NCBI GenBank assembly: GCA_963750535.1
Contig: CAVVRF010000002.1
Location: 364,103-428,102 of the forward strand
Reading direction: 5' to 3'
DNA: 64,000 bases
Source of the DNA: JAKFWF01 sp963750535
GTDB taxonomy: Bacteria; Pseudomonadota; Alphaproteobacteria; Rhizobiales; Hyphomicrobiaceae
Part shown: one piece after another, positions 63,792-64,000 of the stretch
Layout: each line of letters begins with the position of its first letter
How positions within the stretch are numbered: position 1 is the stretch's first letter
The notes under the pieces: generated by a model
Database searches by the model: none
What the model was told of the DNA's origin: nothing
Seen by the model: only the letters and a program-made list of their open reading frames with translations
Program-made: the position numbers and the translations under genes

Positions 63792-64000
63792 ATGACAGAA
63801 CTACTCAATATACGTCTGGCAGTGGCAACGGAGCGGCGAGTTCTTGAAGAATTACAGTTGCGAGCTTCATTGAACAATCCAGGGGATCGCGACGCACTCC
63901 TTGCCAACCCGGACGCAATTGAGCTGCCAATTGAGCAGATCACTGCTGGTCAAGTCTTCGTTTGCGAGCGCGGTAGCGAAATCGTTGGTTTTGCGGCCGT
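63792..64000 (+). CDS. GNAT-family acetyltransferase, 5' end only
   Basis: ATG 63792 opens a frame to the window edge (69 codons): TELLNIRLAVATERRVLEEL, then LLANPDAIELPIEQITAGQV and FVCERGSEIVGFAA. The VFVxExxxxIVGFAxV pattern is the beginning of a GNAT acetyltransferase fold, before the acetyl-CoA motif. The rest of the gene is outside the window, so the substrate and exact family are open. Confidence 0.65.
   Translation, partial: MTELLNIRLAVATERRVLEELQLRASLNNPGDRDALLANPDAIELPIEQITAGQVFVCERGSEIVGFAA

Noticed and set aside
1..64000. CRISPR arrays, tRNA or rRNA genes, intact insertion sequences, prophage genes
   Set aside because: I looked for regularly spaced repeats, tRNA-like cloverleaf ends with TTC and CCA-proximal stems, rRNA conserved strings, and transposase or phage genes and saw none; a covariance-model scan would be decisive.

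Overview
The window is GC-rich DNA from an alphaproteobacterial chromosome. The evidence is the gene order tolQRAB-pal-cpoB-tilS-ftsH, a tatABC cluster, ftsQAZ-lpxC-bamD-ligA, a CpdR-like regulator, a SapC/PrsDE-type secretion locus and a caspase/CHASE2 locus. Order-level placement (Hyphomicrobiales or Rhodospirillales, for example a Reyranella- or Bradyrhizobium-like lineage) is only a guess. I saw no rRNA, tRNA, CRISPR array or intact insertion sequence.

Layout. 1-5.2 kb: end of an unknown gene, a cold-shock gene with its terminator, a MITE-like palindromic element, a DMT exporter, a CoA-binding protein, a GNAT enzyme and ftsH. 5.4-14.2 kb (minus strand): tilS and the Tol-Pal genes. The Tol cluster is expanded by a TPR-plus-OmpA protein and split by a 41-residue lipoprotein gene. 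14.5-16.5 kb: hpt, a single-domain response regulator and an orphan ParA-like ATPase. 16.6-25.7 kb: an accessory surface/secretion island with two SapC-family proteins, a PrtD/HlyD type I secretion pair, an unknown beta-rich protein, a large multidomain glycosyltransferase and a second unknown protein. 25.9-27.5 kb: a cysteine-rich secreted peptide, a small membrane protein and a lactonase-like metallo-beta-lactamase. 27.5-27.7 kb: a two-hairpin repeat whose second, inverted copy lies at 54.0-54.2 kb. 27.8-38.1 kb: tatABC divergent from ftsQ-ftsA-ftsZ-lpxC-bamD-ligA. 38.2-47.4 kb: two coupled DMT exporters, a three-subunit molybdenum hydroxylase, cytochrome c, Hsp20, a UvrD-type helicase and a cupin. 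47.7-53.8 kb: an SH3-like exported protein and the CHASE2 / small protein / caspase locus. 54-57.2 kb: an esterase, an OpgC-like acyltransferase and an SGNH-like protein. 57.5-63.5 kb: an operon resembling 2-aminoethylphosphonate uptake and catabolism. The window ends in the start of a GNAT gene.

A strong window-wide signal is single-base frameshifts. tolA, ftsZ, bamD, the glycosyltransferase, the Mo-hydroxylase FAD subunit, the phosphonate-type permease, ATPase and binding protein, and the esterase each read as one normal protein only if one base is removed or added, often at a short homopolymer. Essential cell-division and envelope genes are among them, so consensus sequencing error is the most likely cause. 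I give full corrected extents and mark where the frame changes.

The most interesting biology is the two-hairpin repeat (REPIN-like layout, compensatory base changes, and a terminal TAG that forms the stop codon of the preceding gene at both sites), the CHASE2/caspase locus, and the SapC/type I secretion/glycosyltransferase island next to an orphan ParA.
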